A stretch of 64,000 nt of DNA from Nitrospirota bacterium (GTDB taxonomy: Bacteria > Nitrospirota > Thermodesulfovibrionia > Thermodesulfovibrionales > JdFR-88): contig JAJYJK010000007.1 in assembly GCA_021789555.1 (NCBI GenBank), forward strand, positions 17,412 to 81,411, written 5' to 3'. This document shows positions 1 through 9,173 of this stretch, in pieces; position 1 is the stretch's first letter; every line of letters starts with the position of its first letter. The translations under genes and the position numbers were made by a program. The notes below the pieces were generated by a model that saw nothing but the letters and a program-made list of their open reading frames with translations, did not search any database and was not told the origin of the DNA.

Positions 1-207
1 CCCCTCCGACATGAATGACGTCAGGTCCTTATAAAACGGCCTCTCCCTGTGGACCACATAGAAGCGCCCGGCCTCTTCGGCCGAAAGGTGCAGCATCTTC
101 AGCGCGGCGACCCTGAGCCCCGCGTCCTCGAAACATCTGATGACGGCGCCCACCGCGTTCTTTTTGACTGCGTCCGGCTTGACGATTGAAAGCGTCCTTT
201 GAACCAC
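1..207 (-). CDS. ndk: Nucleoside diphosphate kinase, 5' part (cut by window edge)
   Basis: Transfers the gamma-phosphate from ATP to NDPs to balance nucleotide pools in the cytoplasm. Only the first 69 residues are in the window. They contain the family's N-terminal strand [10 protein letters not shown] (about residues 4-13, with the conserved Lys) and the [11 protein letters not shown] segment. The catalytic His lies beyond the edge. A GTG start at 207 is chosen because a strong AGGAGG-type ribosome site lies just upstream and the conserved strand begins four residues later. It is downstream of mdh on the same strand with a 57-base gap, so the two are probably cotranscribed. The family call is secure. 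Confidence 0.93.
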   Translation of the reverse strand, partial: MVQRTLSIVKPDAVKKNAVGAVIRCFEDAGLRVAALKMLHLSAEEAGRFYVVHRERPFYKDLTSFMSEG

Positions 208-264
208 TCCGAATCCTCCTTTTCCAGGGCAGCGCCCATCCGGGTTGTGCAGCTTGATTTCCCT

Positions 265-1194
265 TTAGAGCGCGAGGGCCGCCACGAGCCGGCCCACCGC
301 GGAGACCGAACGGTCAAAGGCCGCCTTCTCCTGCCCGGTAAGCGGCACTTCGACGATCTCCTCCACGCCACCCGCGCCCACTACGACCGGCACCCCCGCG
401 TACAAGCTCATTGCCCCATACTGCCCCTCCAGGCAGGCCGCGCAGGGCAGGAGCCTTTTTTCATCCAGCAACACCGCCTTCACCATCTCATAGACCGAGG
501 CGGCCGGCGCGTAATACGCGCTGCCGTTTTTCAGGAGGGAGACTATCTCGGCCCCGCCCCCCTTTGTCCTTTCGAATATCTCCTCAATCTTGCGCTCCGG
601 CAGGAGGGCGCTTATGCCGACCCCTTTCACCGAGACCAGGCTTTTGACCGGCACCATCTGGTCCCCGTGCCCCCCGAGGACCATCGCCTCGACGTCCTTC
701 GGGCTGACCCCCAGTTGCCAGGCGATAAAGGCGCGAAGCCTCGCGGAATCGAGCACGCCGCCCATGCCGAAGACGCGCCTCTGGGGAAACCCCGAGCGCT
801 TCCATACAAGCTGCGCCATCACGTCCATCGGGTTTGTGACCACTACGATGACCGCATCCGGGCAGCGGCGGGGGAGTTCCGCCGCAACGCCCCCGACAAT
901 GGAGGCGTTTGCATGGAGGAGGTCGTCTCTGGACATCCCGGGCTTTCTGGCCAGGCCGGCCGTTATCACGACCACCGAGGAGCCCTGCAAATCCGCGATG
1001 TCATTCGTCCCGTTGATTGCGACCGATGAGCCCCAGAGGGGACAGGCCTCTGCCAGATCGAGCGCCTTGCCCTGCGGCATCCCCTCCGCCACGTCATACA
1101 GAAGGACGTCGGAGAGGCCGGTCTGCACCAGCAATTGGGCCAGCGAGGCCCCGACGTTGCCCGCACCGATGATCGATACCTTTTTCCTTTTCAT
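265..1194 (-). CDS. mdh: Malate dehydrogenase (LDH-like type)
   Basis: NAD-dependent malate/oxaloacetate oxidoreductase of the TCA cycle. The ATG at 1194 gives 309 residues, the usual length. Seen: Rossmann GAGNVG (residues 10-15), substrate arginines R83 and R89 in ARKPGMSRDD, N121, R152 and the catalytic His in GGHGD (H176). Arg at position 83 rather than Gln marks malate rather than lactate specificity. A GTG two codons upstream is an alternative start. ndk follows on the same strand. The enzyme family is certain and the physiological direction cannot be told. Confidence 0.95.
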   Translation of the reverse strand: MKRKKVSIIGAGNVGASLAQLLVQTGLSDVLLYDVAEGMPQGKALDLAEACPLWGSSVAINGTNDIADLQGSSVVVITAGLARKPGMSRDDLLHANASIVGGVAAELPRRCPDAVIVVVTNPMDVMAQLVWKRSGFPQRRVFGMGGVLDSARLRAFIAWQLGVSPKDVEAMVLGGHGDQMVPVKSLVSVKGVGISALLPERKIEEIFERTKGGGAEIVSLLKNGSAYYAPAASVYEMVKAVLLDEKRLLPCAACLEGQYGAMSLYAGVPVVVGAGGVEEIVEVPLTGQEKAAFDRSVSAVGRLVAALAL

Positions 1195-1576
1195 ATGCAC
1201 TCAGCGCCTTTTTTTATTGATCTTCGCTGCGTCAAGGAGACTGGTCCCCAAGCCGCAAGGAATCCAATGCAAGAAATTTTTTTCATCATATTCGCTCGCT
1301 TGACCCCGTGGCAATTTTTTGCCCGCGAGGAATATGCTCGCTATCCATTTAATTTAAATACAAATGATAATTATACCCCAATCGCGGGGTTTTTTCCCCC
1401 GTACCGCGCACAATTACCCCCCGACCCTTGCCTGACTTTTACGTTTAATATAACCAGGTGTGTATAAGGAGGAGGCGGATGGGGATATGCGAGCGGTTTT
1501 TTACTTTTTTTGCCGCCAGTCCTTCGACCTTCTCATTGGGACAAAAACCCATGCCTGTAAAGGGCAGGCGGGCGGG
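1195..1576. other. 382-base gap, AT-rich, no gene seen
   Basis: This gap lies between the CCA-enzyme stop and the mdh start, both on the minus strand. No convincing ORF or RNA gene is visible. A TATAAT hexamer on the minus strand at 1370-1375 could be a -10 for mdh with a leader of about 165 bases, but no matching -35 is present. A short GC hairpin (CCCC, loop, GGGG, then T6) lies at about 1377-1396 on the plus strand, with no plus-strand gene upstream to terminate. Confidence 0.4.
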
Positions 1577-2869
1577 TTAAGCACGATCTATTATCTTCTT
1601 TGCGGCCAGGAGGGCCCCTTGCCGGTCTTTGACCTCTCCAAGGAGCCACTTCATCTGCACCCTGTCTAGCACCGCCTTGAAAAATGGAGATGGTTCAAGG
1701 TTAAATTCCTTTTTGAGGTCCTCCCCGCTTATTTGTTTTTTGGCCAGCCTCGGCCTCACTTCTTTTATATAAAGCGCAAGGAGCGACCTTGAGAACTCCA
1801 AAAACCCCTCCCCTTCCTCCTCGTCCTCCGCGATGGAAAACGCGCAGGAGAAAAGCAGGTGCGCGTATATCTCGTCCCCCGCATCCCTGAGGAGCCGGGT
1901 TGCGGCCGCCCTGCCCGCGTATTTTTCCTGCAGCCCCCCCGATTTATAGAGTCTTCTCAATTTACAGAGCCTTTTCAATCGGGGGCGCAAGTGATAGAGC
2001 CGCTCTATCAACTGCCTCTGCCTCTTCGAAAGCACAAACCTGCCCATCGCCCTGCCCGACGTCCCCGAGGCAAGCACGGCCAGCTCAATCGGGAAAAAGG
2101 CCTCCGGGCTATAATGAAATTTTTTAATGGCCCACTTCCTCCCCATCCCGGGCGGGGCTAAAGGGGTGGGTCGCGCCCATGCCCTGCGGAGGGTTTTTAG
2201 CGCAATTAGATTTGCACCTCTAAAACCGGGCATGATCACCCTCAGGACCCCGTCTTTGAGCATGCGCTCAAGCACCCTTCCCGCCCCCTGAGAAGATAGT
2301 ATTTTCTGAAACTCCTCCGTGATCCTCTCCGGGGCGGGTTTTCTCAAGAGCGGGGCCAGTCTCTTTAATGCCGCAGCCGAATTCCGCTCTATCCGAAAAC
2401 CCGCGGCCGCGGAAAAACGGTAGCACCTGAGGATCCTCAGCGGGTCCTGGGCCAGGTTGTCCTCCGATATGACGCGCACTATCCCCCTCATCAGGTCCCG
2501 GGCGCCGCCCAGCGGGTCAATGAGCCTCCTTGAGGTGAGGGGAAAGGCCATCGCGTTTATAGTGATGTCCCTTTTCGAGAGGTCTTCTTCTATGCCCTTG
2601 CCGCGGAACCGCGAGATGTCCAGATGCTCATCGCCCCTTACGACCCTCGCCATGCCGAAGCGTTCATCAAGGAGGACGAACGTGGCCCCGGCCTCCTCAG
2701 CGAACCCGCGGGCCGCCTTGAGCGCGTTTCCCTTAAGCGCGATGTCTGCGTCCTTCGGGCTTTTCTCACCCGCCAGGATGGCCCGCACACTGCCGCCCAC
2801 AAGAAAGCAGGAGCCGTTTATCCCCCTGTCCCGCGCGAACCTCCTGAAATCAGCCAGAAGCCTTCCCAT
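1577..2869 (-). CDS. CCA tRNA nucleotidyltransferase / poly(A) polymerase family
   Basis: Class II nucleotidyltransferase that adds CCA (or A) to RNA 3' ends. From the ATG at 2869 (430 residues) the head domain shows FLVGGSVRAIL with GGSVR at 25-29 and the metal pair D40-A-D42, then the fingers motif SKRDITINAMAF, DPLGG and the DPLRILRCYRF segment. These are hallmarks of the class. A longer in-frame ATG at 2905 would add 12 non-conserved residues. It is divergent from ilvC with 89 bases between. No clear Shine-Dalgarno site precedes the start. Sequence alone does not separate CCA-adding from poly(A) activity. Confidence 0.88.
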   Translation of the reverse strand: MGRLLADFRRFARDRGINGSCFLVGGSVRAILAGEKSPKDADIALKGNALKAARGFAEEAGATFVLLDERFGMARVVRGDEHLDISRFRGKGIEEDLSKRDITINAMAFPLTSRRLIDPLGGARDLMRGIVRVISEDNLAQDPLRILRCYRFSAAAGFRIERNSAAALKRLAPLLRKPAPERITEEFQKILSSQGAGRVLERMLKDGVLRVIMPGFRGANLIALKTLRRAWARPTPLAPPGMGRKWAIKKFHYSPEAFFPIELAVLASGTSGRAMGRFVLSKRQRQLIERLYHLRPRLKRLCKLRRLYKSGGLQEKYAGRAAATRLLRDAGDEIYAHLLFSCAFSIAEDEEEGEGFLEFSRSLLALYIKEVRPRLAKKQISGEDLKKEFNLEPSPFFKAVLDRVQMKWLLGEVKDRQGALLAAKKIIDRA

Positions 2870-2889
2870 CTTCAATATGACAGTCCAAA

Positions 2890-2923
2890 TTGAATGAAAA
2901 ATCAAGATATTTTGTAATATAAT
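2890..2923 (+). promoter_or_regulatory. Sigma-70-like promoter for the ilvC operon
   Basis: TTGAAT (2890-2895), a 17-base spacer and TGTAAT (2913-2918). An overlapping TATAAT sits at 2918-2923. The predicted start lies near 2925-2930, leaving a short leader that contains GGAGGAG (2941-2947) before the ilvC ATG at 2959. The region is much more AT-rich than its surroundings. Confidence 0.55.
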
Positions 2924-2952
2924 AATCTAATTTGGGAAAAGGAGGAGCTTAG

Positions 2953-3974
<1,022 letters not shown>

Positions 3975-3975
<1 letters not shown>

Positions 3976-4631
3976 TGGGTTTCACTTTTGCCCCCGAGGG
4001 ATATCCTTATTTCGTCTTGTTCGGGGCGCTCTCCTTTCTGGTCTGGCTGGCCTGGGGATGGTTTGCCGTCCTGCCGGGGCTGGTCCTCGGGTTCATGTTC
4101 TATTTCTTCAGGGACCCGGAAAGAAGGACGCCCGATGAGGAGGGCTATGTCTGCCCCGCCGACGGCAGGATAATAGTGGCCCAGCAGGTGCGGGAGGACA
4201 AATACCTTGAAAAAGAGGCGCTGCTCATAAGCATATTCATGTCCCCCTTGAACGTGCACGTAAACAGGAGCCCCTGCGACTGCGAGGTCAGGCTGGTGGA
4301 CTACCGGAAGGGTTCGTTCAAATCGGCCTGGAGCGAGCATGCCTTTCATAAAAACGAGCACATCTCCATAGTCATGGATGAGCGCCCCGCCTCCCGGCGG
4401 CCAAACGGGCAAGACGGGCGGATACTGGTGAGGCAGGTGGCGGGCTCCATCGCGCAGAAGCCGGTCTGCAGGAAAAAACCGGGGGACATCCTGAAGAGGG
4501 GCGAGCGCTTCGGGATAATAAAATTCAGCTCCAGGGTGGACGTGTACCTGCCCGCGGATGTAAAACTCGCGGTCTCCATAGGCGACAGGGTACGGGCCGG
4601 CGAGAGCATACTGGCAAGGAAGGAAGGATGA
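3975..4631 (+). CDS. psd: Phosphatidylserine decarboxylase proenzyme, short (type II-like) form
   Basis: Makes phosphatidylethanolamine from phosphatidylserine at the membrane with a pyruvoyl cofactor formed by self-cleavage. 218 residues. A hydrophobic N-terminal hairpin spans about 10-45, followed by FRDPERRTP, the PADGRI motif, MSPLNVHVNRSP and, near the C-terminus, RFGIIKFSSRVDVYLP. The last normally reads FGSR, with cleavage between Gly and Ser. Here the pair is S185-S186. The ATG at 3975 overlaps the ilvC stop by one base. pssA follows with an ATGA overlap and makes the substrate. The family is certain. The unusual cleavage site is treated as a finding. Confidence 0.94.
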
Positions 4632-5353
4632 AAAAAGGCATCTATATCCTGCCAAACGCCCTTACGCTTGCCGGGATGCTGGCGGGTTTCTACGCGATAC
4701 TGGCCGCGATAAAGGGCAATTTCATCGACGCCTCCTGGGCGGTGCTGGCGGCCATGATCTTCGACGGGCTGGACGGATTTGCGGCAAGGCTGACGGGCAG
4801 CGCCTCGCGCTTCGGGATAGAACTGGATTCCCTTTCGGACCTCGTCGCCTTCGGGGTGGCCCCGGCGCTCATAATCTATCTGGCCTCCCTGAACACATTC
4901 GGCCGGGTGGGCGGGCTTGTCGCCTTCCTCTACGTGGCCTGCGGGGCCATGCGCCTCGCCAGGTACAATGTGCAGATGGTCACCGCGGAGCGGAAGTATT
5001 TCACGGGGGTCCCGATACCCGGGGCCGCCGTCGTCATTTCCACCCTGATCATCTTCTCCTGGAAGACCGGGACCGACATCGGCCACAGCGTGCTTGTCCT
5101 GCTGCTCACGTTCGTCCTGTCGCTCCTGATGGTGAGCACCCTGAGGTTCCACGGGATGAAGGAGATAAATTTCTCGCGGAGAAAACCCTTCTGGATACTT
5201 GTGGCCCTGGTCTTCGTATTTGTCATAGTGGCGATGCACCCGGAGGTCTCGCTTTTCTTCGTCGCGATGGCCTATCTGCTGGCGGGGCTCATCGAGAACG
5301 CAATTATTTTATATCTCAGGAAGCGAAAGACATATCAGAAGGAGAATATTTAG
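4628..5353 (+). CDS. pssA: CDP-diacylglycerol-serine O-phosphatidyltransferase
   Basis: Integral membrane enzyme joining CDP-diacylglycerol and serine to give phosphatidylserine, the substrate of the upstream Psd. The CDP-alcohol phosphotransferase signature D-G-x2-A-R-x8-G-x3-D-x3-D is complete: D49 G50, A53 R54, G63, D67, D71. About eight hydrophobic segments follow across 241 residues. The ATG overlaps the psd stop (ATGA). This phospholipid pair sits inside an amino-acid operon, so membrane synthesis is cotranscribed with branched-chain amino-acid synthesis. Confidence 0.95.
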   Translation: MKKGIYILPNALTLAGMLAGFYAILAAIKGNFIDASWAVLAAMIFDGLDGFAARLTGSASRFGIELDSLSDLVAFGVAPALIIYLASLNTFGRVGGLVAFLYVACGAMRLARYNVQMVTAERKYFTGVPIPGAAVVISTLIIFSWKTGTDIGHSVLVLLLTFVLSLLMVSTLRFHGMKEINFSRRKPFWILVALVFVFVIVAMHPEVSLFFVAMAYLLAGLIENAIILYLRKRKTYQKENI

Positions 5354-5354
5354 C

Positions 5355-6896
5355 ATGCGCAACATCAAAATATTCGACACCACCCTGAGAGACGGGGAGC
5401 AGTCCCCGGGGGCAAGCATGAACGTGGAGGAGAAGCTGCAGGTGGCAAGGCAGCTTGCCAGACTCGGAGTGGACGTCATCGAGGCCGGCTTCGCCATAAG
5501 CTCCGAGGGGGATTTCGAGGCCATAAGGACCATAGCGGCCGAGGTGGAGGGCCCCATCATAACGAGCCTGGCGCGGGCCAGGGAGGCCGACATAAAAAGG
5601 GCGTGGCAGGCCGTGCGCGAGGCCCCCAGAGGCAGGATACACACGTTCCACTCCACATCGGACATCCACCTGAAATACCAGCATAAGGGGATGAGCCGGC
5701 AGGAGGCGCTCAAGAGGTCGGTCGAGATGGTAAAGCTCGCCAGGAGCCTCGTGGAGGACGTGGAGTTCTCCCCCATGGACGCCACCCGCACGGAGCCCTC
5801 CTACCTGGCGGAGGTCGTGGAGGCGGTCATCGAGGCCGGGGCCGGCACCGTCAACATTCCCGATACCGTGGGCTACTCCATCCCGGAGGAGTTCGGCGGG
5901 ATAATAAAGTACCTGATGGACAATGTCTGCAATATAGGCAAGACGGTCATATCCGTCCACTGCCATAACGACCTGGGCCTTGCGGTGGCCAACAGCCTGG
6001 CGGCCATCCGCGCCGGGGCCGGACAGGTGGAGTGCACCATAAACGGCATAGGCGAGCGCGCCGGCAACTGCTCCCTGGAGGAGGTGGTCATGGCGCTCCG
6101 CACGCGCAGGGACTTCTTCGACGCGGACACCGCCGTGCGCTCCGAGGAGCTCATGCGCTCGAGCCGCCTCATCACGAAGATAACCGGCCTGTACGTGCAG
6201 CCCAACAAGGCGATAGTCGGGGCCAATGCCTTCGCGCACGAATCCGGCATCCATCAGGACGGCCTCCTGAAGGCGAAGGCGACTTACGAGATAATGCGCC
6301 CGGAGAGCGTGGGGCTTACGAGCACGAAACTCGTCCTCGGCAAGCACTCCGGAAGGCATGCCTTCAAAAGCAGGCTCAAGGAGCTTGGCCACGAGCTGTC
6401 GGACGAGGAACTGGAGAGCGCCTTCAAGAAATTCAAGCGCCTGGCCGACCAGAAAAAGGAGATCTACGACGAGGACCTGGAAGTCCTCGTCTCGGAGGAG
6501 CTGGCCGGGGCCCCGGAGCTGTATGCCCTGGCCGGTCTGAAGATATCGAGCGGCACCGATGATACGCCGACCGCCACGCTCAGACTGAGGACGGGCGAAA
6601 AGACGGACGAACATACCTCAACCGGCGACGGCCCGGTTGACGCCACCTACAAGGCGATTGCCGCCCTCACGAAGACCAAGAGCACCCTGCAGAGGTTCGA
6701 GGTCAAGAGCATCACGGGCGGAATGGACGCAATCGGGGAGGTCTTCGTGGGCCTGGAGGAAGGCGGCGTGACGGTGCGCGGACACGGCGCGGACACGGAC
6801 ATCATCGTCGCCGCGGCCAAGGCCTATATAAACGCCCTCAATAAGCTGGCCGCAAAAAGGCCGAAGGGCGGGGGGATAAAGCCGCCCGAATTGTAG
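5355..6896 (+). CDS. leuA: 2-isopropylmalate synthase
   Basis: First committed step of leucine synthesis: condenses 2-ketoisovalerate with acetyl-CoA. The 513-residue length matches the full bacterial form. The N-terminal TIM barrel starts with FDTTLRDGEQSPGA (6-19), carries the metal-binding HCHNDLG motif near residue 200 and NGIGERAGN. The C-terminal third (from about 390) is the LeuA allosteric domain, so leucine feedback control is expected. It begins one base after the pssA stop. ilvC at the operon head supplies an earlier step of the same pathway. Confidence 0.97.
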   Translation: MRNIKIFDTTLRDGEQSPGASMNVEEKLQVARQLARLGVDVIEAGFAISSEGDFEAIRTIAAEVEGPIITSLARAREADIKRAWQAVREAPRGRIHTFHSTSDIHLKYQHKGMSRQEALKRSVEMVKLARSLVEDVEFSPMDATRTEPSYLAEVVEAVIEAGAGTVNIPDTVGYSIPEEFGGIIKYLMDNVCNIGKTVISVHCHNDLGLAVANSLAAIRAGAGQVECTINGIGERAGNCSLEEVVMALRTRRDFFDADTAVRSEELMRSSRLITKITGLYVQPNKAIVGANAFAHESGIHQDGLLKAKATYEIMRPESVGLTSTKLVLGKHSGRHAFKSRLKELGHELSDEELESAFKKFKRLADQKKEIYDEDLEVLVSEELAGAPELYALAGLKISSGTDDTPTATLRLRTGEKTDEHTSTGDGPVDATYKAIAALTKTKSTLQRFEVKSITGGMDAIGEVFVGLEEGGVTVRGHGADTDIIVAAAKAYINALNKLAAKRPKGGGIKPPEL

Positions 6897-6911
6897 GGCG
6901 GGCATGGGGCC

Positions 6912-8405
6912 TTGCGGTACGGGCAGATTAATCACTGGCGCAAAAGAGACCATAGGGCGATACTGAAAAGGATCGCCAGACGTGCGATGCTTGAGCGAGG
7001 CTTGCTGCCGGATTTCTCCCAGGAGGCAATTGCCGAGCTGAACACAATCGATTTCCCGGCAAAAGCCCCTGAGGGCGAGGTCCGCGACCTGCGAGGACTC
7101 CCCTGGGCCTCAATCGATAACGACGACTCCCGCGACCTCGATCAACTGACATCCGCAGAAATGCTCGACCGTGGAGATGTAAAAATCCTTGTGGCCATAT
7201 CCGATGTGGACGCGCTTGTAAAAAGGGAATCGCCCCTTGACGAGCACGCCAGGCATAACACAACGTCTGTCTATACGCCGGCCATAATCTTCCCCATGCT
7301 GCCGGAAAAACTGTCCACTGGTCTCACGTCTCTGAACCTGAATGAAGACCGGCTGGCCATCGTGATAGAGATGACAGTGGGCGCGGACGGCTCGGTGCGG
7401 GACCCTGATATTTACGAGGCGGTTGTCCATAATCACGCCAAACTCGCCTATAACAGCCTGGCCGCATGGTTTGAGGGCAAGGGGCCGGTTCCGGCCCCGG
7501 TTGCGGCAGTGAGCGGACTGGAAGAAAACCTCCGCCTCCAGGACGAGACAGCTCAAAAACTGAAGAGACTGCGGCATAAGCATGGCGCGCTCAGCCTGCA
7601 AACCGTTGAGGCAAGCCCTCGCTTTGAAGAGGATGTGCTCATCGATCTGGAGGCAAAAGAGATAAACAGGGCCAATGACCTGATAGAGGATTTCATGATA
7701 GCGGCAAACAGCATGACTTCTCAATATCTGGCCTCGAAGGGGCTACCCTCTTTGAGACGGGTGGTGCGCACGCCGCTGCGCTGGGACAGGATAGTTGAGC
7801 TTGCCATGGAATCCGGGTACAGTCTCCCCCGGTCTCCGGATGCTGTTTCGCTCGAACATTTTTTAAAGGAAGCGCAGTCCAAAGACCCGTCCAGGTTCCC
7901 CGATCTCTGCCTGAGCGTTATAAAACTGCTTGGGCCCGGCGAATACGTGGCGGATGCCCCGGGGGGAAAACCCTCAGACGGGCATTTCAGCCTTGCCGTA
8001 AGGGGCTACAGCCATTCAACCGCCCCTAACCGCCGTTTCCCCGACCTTATAACTCAACGGCTCCTGAAGACGGCTTTCCTGAAAACACCGGGGGGGCCAT
8101 ACTCGATTTCTGATCTCGAGGACCTGGCCAGGCACTGCACCGAAGAGGAGAATGCGGCCAAAAAAGTTGAAAGGCAGGTTGGCAAATCCGCTGCCGCGCT
8201 CTTATTTGAATCCCGGATAGGCCAGAGGTTCGATTCCATTGTTACAGGGGCCGGACCAAAGGGGACCTGGGTGCGCCTGCTGCACCCGCCCGTGGAAGGG
8301 AAAGTGGTCGCGGGTTATCAGGGGCTCGACGTCGGGCATAGGGTGCAAGTCCGGTTGGTCCATGTGGATGTAGAGGCCGGATTCATCGATTTCGAAAGGA
8401 TTTAA
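6912..8405 (+). CDS. RNB-domain exoribonuclease (RNase II/R family, short form)
   Basis: Probable 3'-5' exoribonuclease acting on cytoplasmic RNA. 497 residues, shorter than RNase R; no cold-shock domains are evident before the RNB core. The catalytic segment reads SIDNDDSRDLDQL: three of the four usual acidic residues are there, but the last Asp of the RNase II/R D-x-D-D motif is Gln. The basic patch RGYSHSTAPNRRFPDL matches the family's conserved region. A TTG start is used because no in-frame ATG precedes the conserved ARRAMLERGLLPDF segment closely. It lies 15 bases after leuA, so it is probably the last gene of the operon. Activity is likely but unproven because of the Gln. Confidence 0.85.
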   Translation: MRYGQINHWRKRDHRAILKRIARRAMLERGLLPDFSQEAIAELNTIDFPAKAPEGEVRDLRGLPWASIDNDDSRDLDQLTSAEMLDRGDVKILVAISDVDALVKRESPLDEHARHNTTSVYTPAIIFPMLPEKLSTGLTSLNLNEDRLAIVIEMTVGADGSVRDPDIYEAVVHNHAKLAYNSLAAWFEGKGPVPAPVAAVSGLEENLRLQDETAQKLKRLRHKHGALSLQTVEASPRFEEDVLIDLEAKEINRANDLIEDFMIAANSMTSQYLASKGLPSLRRVVRTPLRWDRIVELAMESGYSLPRSPDAVSLEHFLKEAQSKDPSRFPDLCLSVIKLLGPGEYVADAPGGKPSDGHFSLAVRGYSHSTAPNRRFPDLITQRLLKTAFLKTPGGPYSISDLEDLARHCTEEENAAKKVERQVGKSAAALLFESRIGQRFDSIVTGAGPKGTWVRLLHPPVEGKVVAGYQGLDVGHRVQVRLVHVDVEAGFIDFERI

Positions 8406-8451
8406 AAATCTCTTATAGAAGTGACTCAAAGTCTGGACGAATTTGTGTCTG

Positions 8452-8859
8452 CTATCTCTCGCTTCGCGGAAAACGCAAATACTCTTTCAAGCTCATTATC
8501 CTGGCCCCGCCGTATTTTCCAATTCCGAGCATTGCCTTATCCCCGGTGATTATGGCATATGCGCCGCCGGAGGAGGCGCATTCGAGCACCCGGTTATCAG
8601 GATCATCTGAAAGAAAAGTGATTCGCTTTTTAGTCTCCGTCATCCGGCCAATCTCGGAGAGATTCACGGCAAGACGGCTCAGAGATTCCCTGTCGCCGCC
8701 GAATTTACCCGCAAGGACCGAAAGGACCTCGTTGATGATCTCGCGTGAAATCAGCAAAGTGTCCTTCCCCTCGATGATCTTAAGCATTGCTTTTTCAGCC
8801 TGGCCGCCGGGAAAAACAAGTGCGGATATGAATATATTGGCATCGAAAACGACCTTCAC
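8452..8859 (-). CDS. PIN-domain toxin of a toxin-antitoxin pair
   Basis: 135 residues with the PIN nuclease layout: D7 in VVFDANIFISAL, a mid-domain acidic helix at REIINEVL, and SDDPDNRVLECA with ITGDK near the C-terminus. PIN toxins cut tRNA or mRNA when not bound by antitoxin. The start overlaps the upstream antitoxin stop by four bases (ATGA), the usual antitoxin-first arrangement. Which RNA it would cut cannot be told. It is convergent with the RNB gene. Confidence 0.85.
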   Translation of the reverse strand: MKVVFDANIFISALVFPGGQAEKAMLKIIEGKDTLLISREIINEVLSVLAGKFGGDRESLSRLAVNLSEIGRMTETKKRITFLSDDPDNRVLECASSGGAYAIITGDKAMLGIGKYGGARIMSLKEYLRFPRSER

Positions 8860-9092
8860 TTTTCCAGGAGCCTTTTAAGATCGGCTTCCGTGAGAATACC
8901 TTTCTCTCTGGCTTTTCTGCTCCAGAAATCCTGTATGGCAAAGAATTCATTCCTGAGCCGTTGTTTTTTCGCAAGTCTCAGGGCATCCTGCATGACCGCG
9001 CTCAGCGTCTTCCCTTCCTCTCTGGCCATGTCTTCGGCCTCTTTTGCCAAATCCGGGGGAAGAGAAATGGTTTTTTTTACTGCCGTTCCCAT
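8856..9092 (-). CDS. Ribbon-helix-helix antitoxin
   Basis: 78 residues. The N-terminal half (VKKTISLPPDLAKEAEDMAREEGKTLSAV) reads as strand-helix-helix of the CopG/RHH DNA-binding fold. The C-terminal half, with FWSRKAREKGILTEADLKRLL, would wrap the PIN toxin. A good GAGGTGA ribosome site precedes the ATG. RHH antitoxins repress their own promoter, and a palindrome sits over the likely -10 here. Confidence 0.85.
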   Translation of the reverse strand: MGTAVKKTISLPPDLAKEAEDMAREEGKTLSAVMQDALRLAKKQRLRNEFFAIQDFWSRKAREKGILTEADLKRLLEK

Positions 9093-9111
9093 AGCTCACC
9101 TCTTATTCTCA

Positions 9112-9152
9112 GTATGAATGAATCATACCATAATATCCGGAGTGTGTGTCAA
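9112..9152 (-). promoter_or_regulatory. Promoter and palindromic operator of the RHH/PIN pair
   Basis: On the minus strand a perfect TTGACA (9147-9152) is followed after 19 bases by TATGAT (9122-9127). An inverted repeat, GTATGA - 5 bases - TCATAC, covers 9112-9128 and overlaps the -10. This is a natural site for autorepression by the RHH antitoxin. The 19-base spacer is longer than ideal. Confidence 0.5.
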
Positions 9153-9173
9153 ACATATGCCTTGTGCTTAAAT

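Noticed and set aside
1377..1396. Rho-independent terminator in the CCA-mdh gap
   Set aside because: The stem is only four GC pairs and faces the plus strand, where no gene lies upstream.
1460..1669. 69-codon plus-strand frame
   Set aside because: It runs into the 3' end of the minus-strand CCA-enzyme gene and has no recognisable product.
4346..6614. Long minus-strand frames opposite pssA and leuA
   Set aside because: Shadow frames of conserved genes with no start context or recognisable domain.
8215..8245. tRNA-like GGTTCGATTCC
   Set aside because: It lies in frame within the RNB gene and no acceptor or anticodon arm surrounds it. No tRNA gene was found in the window.
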